From Lepisosteus oculatus (taxonomy: Eukaryota; Chordata; Actinopteri; Semionotiformes; Lepisosteidae): a DNA stretch of 64,000 nucleotides. Under the pieces are notes generated by a model that was not told the origin of the DNA, ran no database searches, and was given only the letters and a program-made list of their open reading frames with translations. Positions 1 through 10,645 of this stretch are shown here, one piece after another. The position numbers were made by a program, and so were the translations under genes. The stretch is from assembly GCF_040954835.1 (NCBI RefSeq), contig NC_090698.1:67091284-67155283 (forward strand). Reading direction: 5' to 3'. How positions within the stretch are numbered: the stretch's first letter is position 1; each line of letters opens with the position of its first letter.

Positions 1-2452
1 TGATGAGCGCAGCCTTTCCAGAAAAGTACCGAACAGTCGTCAGACAGGTAACATTGATGACTGTTTTTTCCAGTAATAAAAGAAGAGCACAGATATTTGT
101 AAACGAGAGGTGGTCATTCATTTTTAGCATCTGACTGATCCTGGGGATCAGTTGAATCTGATGAATCAAGGGTGACTACCTGGATTGCTGGCTGCTGCTG
201 TATATTCCAGTTTCTGTTGGAGTGCAGTATGTCCAGTCCACCACAGGGTAGTGCCAAACTATTAATATAGTTGCTTGAAATAATAAATTAAATTCGTTTT
301 TTGTAATTGATTCAATTTCATGTAACAAATTAAAGGTTTGTGTTGTGATGCATTTTATGTTTTATGCTCAACAATTATATCAATACATGTGCAGACACGA
401 TATTAGATGCTCTTTATCCCATACAAAATTAAGAAATCAGAATCTACTTTATTATCCACATACAGTTGAAATTTTCCTTTGACCTTAGATATCAATAGAA
501 AATAGCCTTTTCAATTCAACAGATTATTTTACTCTATGATTGCAACCTTTATAGGGTACCAACATTTCTCCTTAACAACATTTTTAATAAATCTGTACAA
601 AGACATTTTATTGACAAAATATATTTTTGTCTTCCCTAGGTCTGCTCACAAGCAAACAACCGATGAGTAATCAAGTGCAAGTTCCTATTACAAACCGATC
701 AGAACAGAATCTGTGGGTTTACAGAAAAATAATGAAAAAATATATATATTTTAAAGAAAATGTTAGTGTTTTAACAAAATAAGTCTGTTTTTCATGCAGA
801 CCTGTATTGTTTGTTTTTTACAAAATTGACCATTTCATTGACTTCTCCGTGTGAAAGACTATCTTTTAATCTGGTAAGAACATTTTGAAGAGACTAAGAA
901 AGGAACGTCACCTGAATTATTCTAGTAAGAAAGGGCAGCCTGAAAAATAGGTTGTACAATGCGTATACAGAAAGGAGTATGGTTTGTACAGTAAAATGAT
1001 CCTTAAAAAAAAAGTGTCTTAAATACAAAATTCTAACAGGCATCTATTGCAAAGCACATGAAGAAAATTAAACATCACCTCCATTAATGTGTTTAAATTT
1101 GTTAATAGATTTTTGCTTCATTGTGCCTTTCATATTTTGTGCGAAGAATATTCTACACTCTTAGGAATATATATATGTTCAAAGGTTTGTAAGCTTTTTC
1201 CATCTATGAATATCAGTTTTATGTGTACTATATATGTATATACATATACAGTATGGCTCATTGACATTTCACTTTATTGTTATTCTCATGTCTTCCTTCT
1301 AAACTTAGGAATAAAATTTGAATTATATAGAAATGTTTTATCAAAGTAATTTTTTTAATGGAATTAATTGCAAATATGCCCTACAGTGAAGCTGCTAGAT
1401 TTTTAACAAAGACTCTTACAAGCTTATTATTTTTTATCTTTAATAAACTCAAAATTTAAAACAATCCTTATTTGTATTGTATCTATATTTAAATAGTCTG
1501 GTAGTTTAGCACATGCTGGTCACTATTTAATGTAGGCTAAACTGTACAAAGCAGAATGAAATCAAAATGTCATGATTTTTAAGGATCTCCATAACAAATT
1601 GAATACCACATGACTGATTTGAATACCTTTAAACGTTGTTATGACACGTCATAGTTTTGCAGTGCAAGACTTGAAGGTCAGTTGTCATGAAGGGTTGCTA
1701 AACAATGTATCAAGCTATGAAGTGTTAAAAATGCAACATCAGAGTACAGTTTGAAGAATTCTAGAGGCATATACTGTATATATAAGTAATAGTACAATAG
1801 CTTATTGTACGACTATTTGCACATAACTGTTTAAAGTGCCTGAGACTATAACTGTCAATCAGCATTAAGGATTTGACCTCATTACATTCCACTACAGGAT
1901 GACTGTTTTTTTTCCCAGTAAATGAAAGAAGAGCACAGATATCTGACGTGGCAGTAGGACGGTGTATTGTTTCTTTGTTAAAAGGTAGGGGCAGACCTCT
2001 TATGTTGTCCTGTCGGGGAAATTAATAATTAATTTCAATCTTAACTCCAATATAGATTGTTAATTTCAATCTAAACTCCAAGACGCAGTGATGGGCTCCC
2101 CGTCCACCAATAAAGTATGAGATAAACTATTTTAAGGCAGTTTCTTATTTGGACGTAAAGGGTTAAATAACAACGAGGCTTCAATGTTTAAATTTCAATC
2201 CCAATAAGCGTTCATCTAGTTCAGTCTCCAGTGCCGCTTGCATTATTAACAGACTTTGCAGGAGAAAGAAACCTCCGTTCCAGGAGCCCCACGTTATGGC
2301 AACACTAGTGACCCCTTCGGCCGAGTTCAAGGGTTTGTTACCGGTGCAAGAGTAACAGTTCTGAAATTGTGTTCCTCTGTTTGCCCGGGTGGGGGGCGGC
2401 GGCGGTGGATTTTGCATTTAATACCAGTGCGTTGTTGTGAACAAGAAAATTA
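1..2452. other. gene-free AT-rich stretch
   Basis: No open frame here resembles a protein I know, and none shows paired splice sites with conserved residues. The stretch is AT-rich. It contains a short dispersed repeat seen twice (about 58-98 and 1902-1942: a run ending in AAGAAGAGCACAGATAT), and a small tandem duplication near 2030-2082 (TTAATTTCAATCT followed by AACTCCAA, twice). From about 2200 the base composition turns GC-richer toward the inverted-repeat element that follows. Confidence 0.6.
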
Positions 2453-2728
2453 TTGTAACGCTTATGGCCGACAGGTACTGTGTAAGAGCCGGTTTACCAG
2501 AGCAGGTGCCGTCACCGCCCTTCCCTGTAATGTAACGCAACGGGGGTTCAGGCGGGCGCCCTTTCCTCATTAGGTCGAACCCGGGACTCCTGCGTCACTC
2601 AACGGGGAGCTAAAGAGAGATCTCTCTACAGCCCAGTAGCTGTAGTCCTGCTATCACAGGGACGGGCGGCGACGTCACCGCTCTGGTAAGCCGGCTCTTA
2701 CACACCCTGATGGCCGTATGCGTTACAG
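2453..2728. mobile_element. MITE with ~75-bp terminal inverted repeats
   Basis: Two arms, about 2453-2528 and 2655-2728, are inverted copies of each other. The outer ends read TTGTAACGC and, on the other strand, CTGTAACGC; both arms share GGCTCTTACACA and a block ending in GGGCGG. The element is flanked by TA on each side (2451-2452 and 2729-2730), fitting a TA target duplication. It has no coding capacity, so it would depend on a transposase made elsewhere. The superfamily is not settled: a 3-bp TAT duplication is also possible if the ends are set one base in. The middle holds a tRNA-like B-box (GGGTTCGACC, minus strand), which may be chance. Confidence 0.7.
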
Positions 2729-3104
2729 TATTTTTGTCACGAATGTCGAGTACCCTAATCAGAGGAGTTGCGGGAGCAGTCTCAAAAAGCGAACACTAAC
2801 AAACAATTGCATGTTCTTACCAAGAGGCTTTATCGAGCACGTCTTAATACATCGTAGCGGTGTGCTTTTTTTTTTTCAAATCTGAAGAAGTGATCTGTTT
2901 CTCGCTGTCTCCTTCTTAAATAAACACGCGCACCAAGGGACGTGTAAAGATTCGAGCCACGTGTTGAGAAAGACTTGAACCTGCGACTTTACGAACAACA
3001 AGACAAGTTTGGGAGCCGGTGTTAGATCCTCAGGTGAAGTCGAGTCTTCTGCAGTCCGCAATGTAATGACCCAGACATGTCTGCTTGTCCTGCTCCATGA
3101 AGTT

Positions 3105-3235
3105 GCCCACCCGCCCGTCGATCAGCACAAACGACGAAACGCACCGCAATCGTTAGTGCTGCGTTTGGACGGTTTGTGTCGCTGTAAGTAGCGTTTGTGC
3201 TGCTTTCGTTTCCCAGATATAGCGCCTTGTTTTTT
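3105..3235 (-). repeat. copy of an unclassified ~130-bp dispersed repeat
   Basis: Read on the minus strand this matches copies at 6105-6215, 6233-6335 and both arms at 40323-40515. The shared unit runs from AAGGCGCTATATCT through GAAAGCAGCACAAACGCTAC and GGCACAAAC to a GTTTCGTCGTTTGTGC block. I do not recognise the family. It has no open frame of note. Confidence 0.6.
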
Positions 3236-3317
3236 TCGGGTAATAACGTGACTATTTACAAGGAAGTTTACAGGTACCAATAAACTGTTGGTTAAGTCTA
3301 CTGTACCAACAAACTAC

Positions 3318-3470
3318 CATTCGCTGATGTGTGGTGAGTGTTCTGGCGCACTATGGCTGCCGTCGCATCATCCAGGTGGGGCTGCACATTGGTGGTGGTG
3401 GAGGGGAGTCCCCATTACCTGTAAAGCGCTTTGAGTGGAGTGTCCAGAAAAGCGCTATAAAGTGTAAGCA

Positions 3471-3524
<54 letters not shown>

Positions 3525-3525
3525 A
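3318..3525 (+). repeat. 3' half of 5S-derived SINE with (ATT)n tail
   Basis: The block from GCTGATGTGTGGTGAG through TGTAAAGCGCTTTGAGTGG to AGCGCTATAAAGTGTAAGC, ending in about 16 ATT units (3473-3522), is the 3' half of a SINE family found again at 34080-34240 and 39140-39415 on the same strand and 37390-37845 and 31335-31695 on the other. The 5' part, which in the 31.3-kb copy is 5S-rRNA-like, is missing here. The tail looks like the stem-loop tail shared by fish L2-type LINEs and their SINEs. Confidence 0.75.
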
Positions 3526-4590
3526 TTAAACTCGGTACTTGAACGCCTGATTATGATGAAAACAATTGGGGCAATTTGTTTTTCGAGTCCGTCTGGTCGG
3601 GTGGGGTGGATGTTCCAATATATTTTAATATAGCGCCTTCTTTTCCTGACTGCACAACAGCAAAGTCACGACCACCAGATCTTTCAAGTTGTGATGTTTG
3701 ATAAGTCGACCCCAGACTTTGCAGCCTTTACGCGGATAAACACTTACATTTAGGGAGGAGTTACTATGTTAGTTAATTGGGTTAGGTGTTTTATTTTAAT
3801 TTTTAAACATGTTCTCGAAACTGTTATTGCTTGCGTACTCCTTTCATTTGTGAAGAGACACCAGTTTCCAAATTACCGCTGGTACAACACGAGAGCCCAT
3901 ATTCACATTTTTAGGTATTGGTTTCAAGATCGATATAATTTAACAATAAAAAAAACAAAATTGAAAGCACAAGCATAATAATACAATGATCATAGACTTA
4001 ACATTTATATTAATTTTTGAAGTATAAACCAGAAGGTGTTTCCCCTACCTTAAATATACGATTAAAATTGATCAAATTCCATGTATTCATTACAGAAAGC
4101 AGCGGAGACAGTTATATTGCAATTAAAAAATGTATTTATTTCTAAGAGTACGGGACATTGTGAATCAATAAAGACGTTAAAAAAATTAAGCCGATGTAGT
4201 TATTTTGCAAATAAGTAAAGCATTTTAAAAATAGATTCTCACTGACAGTGAACAAGCCGATCCATCGCCTGGCGCTGCTGGCTTGAACAGCTCTCAGACC
4301 CGTGATTGGCTAAAACCCGAACAGGTCGGGCCGCGATTGGGTGAAGAGTGAGAATCGACACTCTGATTGGGTAAAGCGCCACAGCGGAAGTTCCGAGAAC
4401 ATGTAGATACACAGGTGATGGATGTTCTTTTTGTTCCAAATACTGTAGCCCCGGTTAACTGTGTGCTGTACGCTGGATATACAGTAACACATCCATTGGT
4501 TTCCAATTACTAATCAATCTAAGAGAAGTCGCACTGAGGTCAAAACGGAACAGCAGACAAAGAATGTCATGGCATCCACAGCGCATTCAC
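3526..4590. other. gene-free stretch
   Basis: I see no gene, no recognisable repeat and no strong structure. The short open frames here lack family resemblance and splice signals. Confidence 0.5.
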
Positions 4591-4679
4591 GACTCCGATA
4601 GCATATCACGATAGGAGTGCACGCATCACGATCACATCGCGATACCCATTGCGATGGCGCATCACTGTCATGGCGCCAG

Positions 4680-5115
4680 TGTCGCCACTTTAAGTCCATA
4701 TATCGGGATATGACATACCCTGACAAAAAAAGTCCACCCCCATGTCGCGACATGGAATCCATATATCGCGACATGACCAAATCTGTCAGGCCTATGTCGC
4801 GACATGGAGCCCGCATATTGCGATATGGCATACCCCGGCAAAAAAAGCCCACCCCCATGTCGCGACATGGAGTCAATATATCGCGACATGACCAGATCTG
4901 TCACGCCTATGTCGCGACATGGAGCCCGCATATCGCGATATGGCATACCCCGGCAAATATGCCCTGCCCCATGTCACGACATGAAAGTCCCTACATCGCG
5001 ATATGACATGCCCAGCCCCATGTCGCGAAATGGTGTCCATATGTTGCGATAGGACATACCCTGACAGGATATCCTGACCCCATGTCGCAACACAAAGTCC
5101 ATATATCTCGACACG
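4680..5115. repeat. TCGCGA-palindrome tandem array (period ~115 bp)
   Basis: Perfect palindromes such as CCATGTCGCGACATGG (about 4740) and ATATCGCGATAT alternate along the array. The long period is about 115 bp (the CATGTCGCGACATGG box recurs at 4741 and 4856), made of two sub-units of about 52 and 63 bp that each carry a TCGCGA palindrome and an ACATACCC(T/C)G spacer. At least seven palindrome boxes are visible, and they degrade toward 5115. Related degraded boxes resume at 5645-5830 after a LINE insertion. Short open frames through the array are by-products of the repeats. CpG is kept at the centre of each palindrome. Confidence 0.85.
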
Positions 5116-5117
5116 TC

Positions 5118-5644
5118 CTGTCTGGGTATATCATTCTCATCCTCATCCGCCTCATCCAGACAGCTTTGAAAGTCATGGAAGTGAAACAGCACCCCTCACT
5201 GCAGACAATCTTTGAAAAATCCCTAATCAAACAGGCAGGGAAAATTATATCAGATCCTTCCCACATCCTCAACTCTGAATATCAGTTTCTTCCTTCTGGC
5301 AAACGTTTTAGGGTTCCAAAATGTAAGTCAGATACAAACATTCCTTTGTTCCACTATCCATTAAAGCTGTCAATGCAAATGTCAAGGATAAACACAATTT
5401 TGACTCTTACAACCCACTTGAGTGCAATATGTTTTTGTGACGTGTTATAAATGTTACATGTTGTAATGTGTTATACCATACATGTGTAATAGAATGATGT
5501 GCAATGTTTTTCTTATTTTTTGTAATAGTAAAATGTGCAATGTTTTTATCTCTTTTTTTGCATTCTACTCTATTTAAATGTACAAGAGTGCTGGGTGTCC
5601 ATAAAAAAAATTCCCTCAGGGGACAATAAAATCTTATCTTATAT
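5118..5644 (+). mobile_element. LINE 3' end inserted in the TCGCGA array
   Basis: An open frame from about 5110 to 5450 contains KIISDPSHILNSEYQFLPSG followed by KRFRVPK, the pattern of the C-terminal end of reverse transcriptases of fish L2/Rex1-type LINEs (DPSHPLNSEF...LPSGRR). A 3' untranslated part follows and ends in an AATAAA-containing tail at about 5628-5644. The copy is strongly 5'-truncated. CACGTCCTG before it (about 5112-5120) and CATGTCCTG after it (5645-5653) look like a 9-bp target duplication with one transition. It splits the TCGCGA array, so it is younger than the array. Confidence 0.75.
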
Positions 5645-5830
5645 CATGTCCTGATATGAGACCTTTGTTGCGACAGCGGTGCCAGGGTGGCACGGAAGCA
5701 AGGCGCCAGTCGTGATATACACTGCCGCGATATACTGTACATGCGATATACATGGGGTCCCTATCATGACATGCTGCGGAGGTCGTGTCGCGATGGTATG
5801 CCACAGTTACGCATTTGGTTACAGCGTGTC
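5645..5830. repeat. degraded continuation of the TCGCGA array
   Basis: Boxes such as GCCGCGATATAC, CATGCGATATACATGG and CGTGTCGCGATGG continue the palindromic array on the far side of the LINE. They are more diverged than the boxes at 4680-4930. Confidence 0.65.
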
Positions 5831-6104
5831 ACGGTAGGATAAGAAAAGGAAAACGTGCCTTAGATCTTAGAAAACCATAGATCTTACAATCACGGCGATT
5901 TTACATAAATTACAACCACAGGTTTATGTCATAGATGGTTAACTTGTTGGTATGCGTCATGTCTTAGTATTATTCACATCTAAGGAGGAACATATTTTCT
6001 ATATGTTAATGGATATTGATTGTCTCTGAAATGTTAAGGGTACGAGCTAAACTGTAACAGAGCTGGAGGTCAAAGTCACCGTGCATGGCCACGTGATTAC
6101 CGGA

Positions 6105-6215
6105 AAAACAAGGCGCTATATCTCGGGAACGAAAGCAGCACAGACGCTACTTTCAACGGCACAAACATAGCACTAACGATCGAGACCGGTCCGGTTCCCC
6201 TACGACGTTGTAGGG
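6105..6215 (+). repeat. copy of the ~130-bp dispersed repeat
   Basis: This begins AAGGCGCTATATCTCGGGAA and goes on through GAAAGCAGCACAGACGCTAC and GGCACAAACATAGCACTAAC to TGTAGGGGGG. It is the same family as 3105-3235 and 40323-40515. Confidence 0.65.
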
Positions 6216-6232
6216 GGGCAGGGCAAGGTCAC

Positions 6233-6335
6233 CCCCTGAAAAAGAAGACGTTATATCTAAGGAACGAAAGCAGCTGGGAAGTAACTTTCAACGGCACAAA
6301 CCGACACAAACTTAACACGAAGTCATGTCCCCAGC
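6233..6335 (+). repeat. second, adjacent copy of the ~130-bp dispersed repeat
   Basis: A more diverged copy in the same orientation lies directly after the previous one (GACGTTATATCTAAGGAACG, then GAAAGCAG, then TTTCAACGGCACAAAC). The two together look like a tandem pair. Confidence 0.5.
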
Positions 6336-7496
6336 CTTTTAACACGTTGTGTGTTCTGCACACAAAACCGTTTTTACTTTTCTGTTTGCGTATCACTGCC
6401 TTCTTATCAAAATGCGTTTGCCTTTCAATGACATAGTAACCATTTAATTTCGCCTTGGCAGGGCGTACGTTTGGCATTTCTTGGGAGTGTAGTGAACTAA
6501 CACTAACACCCATCTCAAACGTAGATGAATCCATTATTAGCAATTTCAGCCTTATTTTTGACGTAGGATCTACGTATCTGTGGCGCAAGCCTAAGTCCTT
6601 TAATATCTTTCTTTAGTGTCTCTCAAGAGGACACCCAAGGTCAGTCCTTCCTGGGGTATTTGTGCTCTTCCACTTACTCTGCAGTAGTCAATGAACACGT
6701 AAAAAACACTTTTTGTAAATAATTAAATGCCAATTTCCGCGGTACCCGATCGTGACTGTATACGTGTATGTCGAATTGGTCGAGCTCAAATTTCAAAGTG
6801 AAATACTGCTTTGTGTGGGTTTTTTTTTTAAATATAGGTATCAGTCTATCTTTATCTTTAGTTCATACAATTAATGTTTGACATAGAAGACTTTTCTACA
6901 TATGGCATCGTGGTGATTAAAATACCAGCTTCGCCCAAAGAAAAACACGATGTACAAGCTGTGTTTCGATAGTTGATTGACTTGTTTCAGCGCTGGGGAA
7001 GCTGGAAAACCCGTCAGCTGCCGACCCCCCGCATGGAGCCGCAATTGAACATTTTGCCAGTAAGGGTCTGGTCCGCAGTGACTTCGAGGCATTACAGAAG
7101 GTAGGTCTAGAAAGTTTCACTGTTGTTTAATTGGGCTTTCAGGTGCCGAAATGATCAGTTTATCTAGTGCACGAACAGTACTCTAGTTTGGCAAGAGAGA
7201 ATGATCACATGTCACTGGTGTTATTTCAGTTCTTCTAGGGAGTGAACTTTTAGACGTCCCGGTTCCCTCACTGCTCCAGCGCCAGGTGGAGTCCTGTTCC
7301 TTGAGTTACTGGTAGAGATTTAAACACAGAACCACGTCGGTGTTTATCATCGCACAACAACCGTTAACAGCTCAACAGCCGTATCATAAAATGTTGCTTC
7401 CATCGAATGTGTGATGCTAAACAATACGTTCAAAGAGCACATCCATTTTCAGCGTTGGAGGAAGTTTATTTTCAAAAGTAGCCTATCGCATTTCTA
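6336..7496. other. gene-free stretch
   Basis: Nothing I can assign. Short open frames on the minus strand (6229-6588, 6871-7120) have no family resemblance. Confidence 0.5.
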
Positions 7497-8001
7497 CGGA
7501 AGCGCCTTGCTGCCACCAAGGAAAAACAAAATTCGCCCCCCTCATCTCGTAATTACGAGATAGCAATAATTACTTCAGTGTATGCGCATCCCGTTACGAT
7601 GTGTATTGAACGCATGTCGAAGCTAGCGTGATCTTGGCTGGCACTTTCGGTTTAATGATCGAGTCAATGCCCAGTTTGTACGGATTTACTTTCGACTGGG
7701 GATTCGTCGTGATGAAATCTTGCAATTGTTTAGCAAATATGAACAGAATCATTATAAACACGAGGATCGGTTTTGTGGGATTTAGAGATCAAAAGCAATG
7801 ACGGTCCCGTTACGAACGGCTATACGTGCACACACATCAGTTCCACTGTTTAAAACTAAGTCTGCATGTAGCGATATAATAGGTATTATATGACAATTGT
7901 GCATTCGCGTGATCACATAAAGTGCACGATAATTATTTTCTCGTAGTTACGAGATAAGGGTGCAGAATGTTTTCTTCCTTGGTGGCAGCAATGCGCTTCC
8001 G
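7497..8001. mobile_element. 505-bp DNA transposon remnant with ~66-bp inverted ends, TA-flanked
   Basis: The left arm (7497-7562) and the inverted right arm (about 7936-8001) share CGGAAGCGC, TTGCTGCCACCAAGGAA, and a TCTCGTAA(T/C)TACGAGA block that is itself a palindrome. TA sits on both sides (7495-7496, 8002-8003). Inside, a plus-strand frame of about 43 codons near 7653-7784 reads VRIYFRLGIRRDEILQLFSK and then stops. That fits the helix-turn-helix start (IxFYFxLGxxxxEIL) of an integrase-like transposase family common in fish genomes. The family call is inference from memory; the inverted ends are directly visible. It is a non-autonomous or internally deleted copy. Confidence 0.7.
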
Positions 8002-8003
8002 TA

Positions 8004-10330
8004 TATTACCATACCGCTGCTACAAAACAGTCCTGCGCCCCGGCTTCAGCTGCTGGACGGCAGCACAGAGCAGGCTGCAGACGAGAGCCTTGGTTTCAAA
8101 AACAGGCGGTTCATTGCCCTGTCGTTTACTAGTAACTACCCCAAAAGCAGGATACAACAAGACGTGGTGAAAATGAAGAGGGGGGGAACCCCCTTATATA
8201 GGGTAAAGCAGGAGGCGACTGACCAGTCAGGGTGTAAGTCGAGGAGGAAGTGGGTCAGTCCAACACCACCCGGGTGGGGGAGGGTAACGCCACAGTATTG
8301 TTTTACACGCATATTATACCGAACTTCGTAACTGATAGATTTTAGAAGTTATTGCTTTTTTTCTGACGTGTAGTGAAGTACTTGAATTGACATTTTTGAC
8401 ATTTCAAAAAGTAATGTATCGGTCCACTTGACCCCCCCCCCAGGACCTTGGATTATGCCGTTGCCCCCTGACCTTCTGACTGGCAGCTTCCTTTCCCGCG
8501 CACCCCTTGTTTTAAACCGCTAGCGCTTCCCTCTTCTCTCTGTCGCTGCGGTCTTGCACCCTCTGGTGAATAGCACACTACTGTAATCCTAAGGGTAATA
8601 AACGGCCTGCCAAAAGAAGCTGCATGTCTTCGTCTTGCCTCGTCTCTGTCACGTTTGGAGCCGATTAGCTACAGAAACTTTCCCCATTGTAAATGAATTT
8701 GGGCTCGAAGATGATGGGCTGTTTTCCTTTACATGTGTTCACCGTAGGCACAATCCCTCTGAGCTCACCCAGTTCACACAATCTTTCCTGACGAGGCTGA
8801 GAGCCAAGAACCACCGATCACCTGTCTTCCTAGAGCTGGATCTGTTCAATTCAGCCTCCCTGCAGCATGTAGACATCAAGGGTGCCTTCTCCATTCCCTC
8901 TTTAGAAGGTACTGTGAGTGACACGATGCATCTGAGCTGAAAACATCGACACTGCCTCAGAGATCCATCTCTGTGTGGTGATATTTGTGAAAAGGCAGGT
9001 GAACTGCCTTTTAACTCGGTATGGAAATTGTAAATATTAACGTCAGAAACATGCCAAATTGCAAATAATAACAATCACAGTAAAACAGAAGAAGGGATAG
9101 AAAACACCATAATTTAAAATCGAAAAATATGGATAATTGTTTGGTGCATGATTTAAAGAGCTCCGGACAGATTTCTTGTTGAATACCTAGGATTTCTGAC
9201 TACAATTTGAAATTGCAGGCTGAAAATTCTCTACATTCAAAAAATAATAATTCATGATTTTGTCCTGGTCTAGCTCTGAGGCAAGAGAAGCACAGAGAAG
9301 CAGTGAGACTGAAAAAACTGTCCGAAATTCCCAAATTCCATTTCAGATCACATCCAAAGGACAAAACCGGTTTCTCCAGGTTTCCAAGACTGGTCTCCGG
9401 TGTACAAAAATAAAGATGATGCCTCTTGTGTGAATTACTACACGTCTTTAAGTATTTACTTTTTAAATATCTTACATAACATGAAAAGTCAAGACTAGAC
9501 TTTCGATTAATTGAGAAAATCTGACTACATACAGTACATAGAACGAATAATTATCAGCTCTGTTCATTTTGGTTCTTACCATATTAGCAAAGTGCTCTTA
9601 TGAAACCTTCATTACTAGATTTGTTCATACACATTTAAACGTATAGGATACTTACTCATAAAGATGTGTGTTTTAGGTGTCATTCCATGTTAACTTTGCA
9701 CTTAGTAATAAAGACTACTGAACGTGCCATTCAACTATGCAAAACAAAGCTCCATATTTCCTGTAGCTGCCGAGTGTGCTAAACTAGTGCAAGACAGGCT
9801 GTAAATAATCATTAACGCAGCCTTAAAAGATTTGTGTCAATGATTTTTAGCCTTTCCCAAATTAAAACAAGAAGGAAGGTGTCAATGTTTTTCGGGTTAT
9901 TGAGGTAGTGCTGTAAAGAAAAAAAATCAAGACCCAGGACTTCCAAGCGCAAAAATGACAAACAAAAAGTTAGCTATGTGTCTTCTTTGGAGACGTTTGA
10001 AATATAATCCGTCTGATGTACAGCCCACCAGGTTATCCCGGGGAACTGTTTTCACTGGGTCATCGCAACAAATATAATTATAAAAACATATTTGTATATA
10101 TTTTATATGAATATAATTTTTATAATTCATATTTCTAAATCTGTTTAGATCAAATGGAGAGTTAATCATTCAATGAAGGTACAACCTCAGGTTTAAACGA
10201 TGTCTGAATATACAGCTGATCGTCTTCATTCCACATGTATACTCATATACTGTACCACCACATACTGTATGTTTACACTAGGAAAGAAGCATAGAAACGT
10301 CTGCCTTATTGTTACTGGGGATCTTTTTCA
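8004..10330. other. gene-free stretch
   Basis: Several short open frames occur (for example 8635-8940), but none has family resemblance, splice context or conserved motifs. A C-run lies at about 8430-8441. Nothing else stands out. Confidence 0.5.
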
Positions 10331-10331
10331 G

Positions 10332-10645
10332 ACGACACGGTGGTGCAGTGGTTCGCATTGGTTCCTCGCTGGGCGGGGACCCCGGCTTCAGTTCCTGGGG
10401 TGCTCTCTGGGGGGGAATGTGAATGTTCCCCCGAGCTCGCGTCAGTTTCCTCCGGGTGCCTCGCTTTCCTCCAGCAGTCCAAAGAAATAGTTTGGTGGGC
10501 TAATTGGCTTGTGTTGAAATTGGCCCTGGCGTGAATGTTCGTGTCTGTGTGTGTGTCCTGTGATGGACTGGTACCCCGTCTTAGGGCTCCCCCGCGACCA
10601 TGAACTCCAAGACGTGGTTAGAAGATGAATGAATGATAGTTTATT
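10332..10645 (+). repeat. tRNA-headed SINE
   Basis: It starts ACGGTGGTGCAGTGGTT, which fits a Pol III A-box, and contains the family blocks GGGGTGCTCTCTG, TTTCCTCCGGGTGC, AGTCCAAAGAAATAG, TAATTGGCTTG, TGATGGACTGG and GACCATGAACT. It ends in a GAATGAATGA tail. The same family occurs at 13141-13545, 34372-34680 (minus), 54335-54625 and 62500-62815. Confidence 0.75.

Noticed and set aside
4617-5052. Overlapping open frames on both strands through the TCGCGA array
   Set aside because: They arise from the tandem repeat; there is no start context, splice signal or family resemblance.
4680-5115. CRISPR-like array (palindromic repeats with spacers)
   Set aside because: This is a vertebrate genome; the spacers are themselves repeated and no cas genes exist. 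It is a minisatellite.
6229-6588. 119-codon minus-strand open frame
   Set aside because: It overlaps the dispersed repeat at 6233-6335 and shows no conserved motif.
7960-8331. 123-codon and 67-codon frames resembling a mitochondrial leader (MFSSLVAAMRFRILPYRC)
   Set aside because: Both begin inside the right inverted end of a transposon remnant, and no downstream exon with conserved residues was found.
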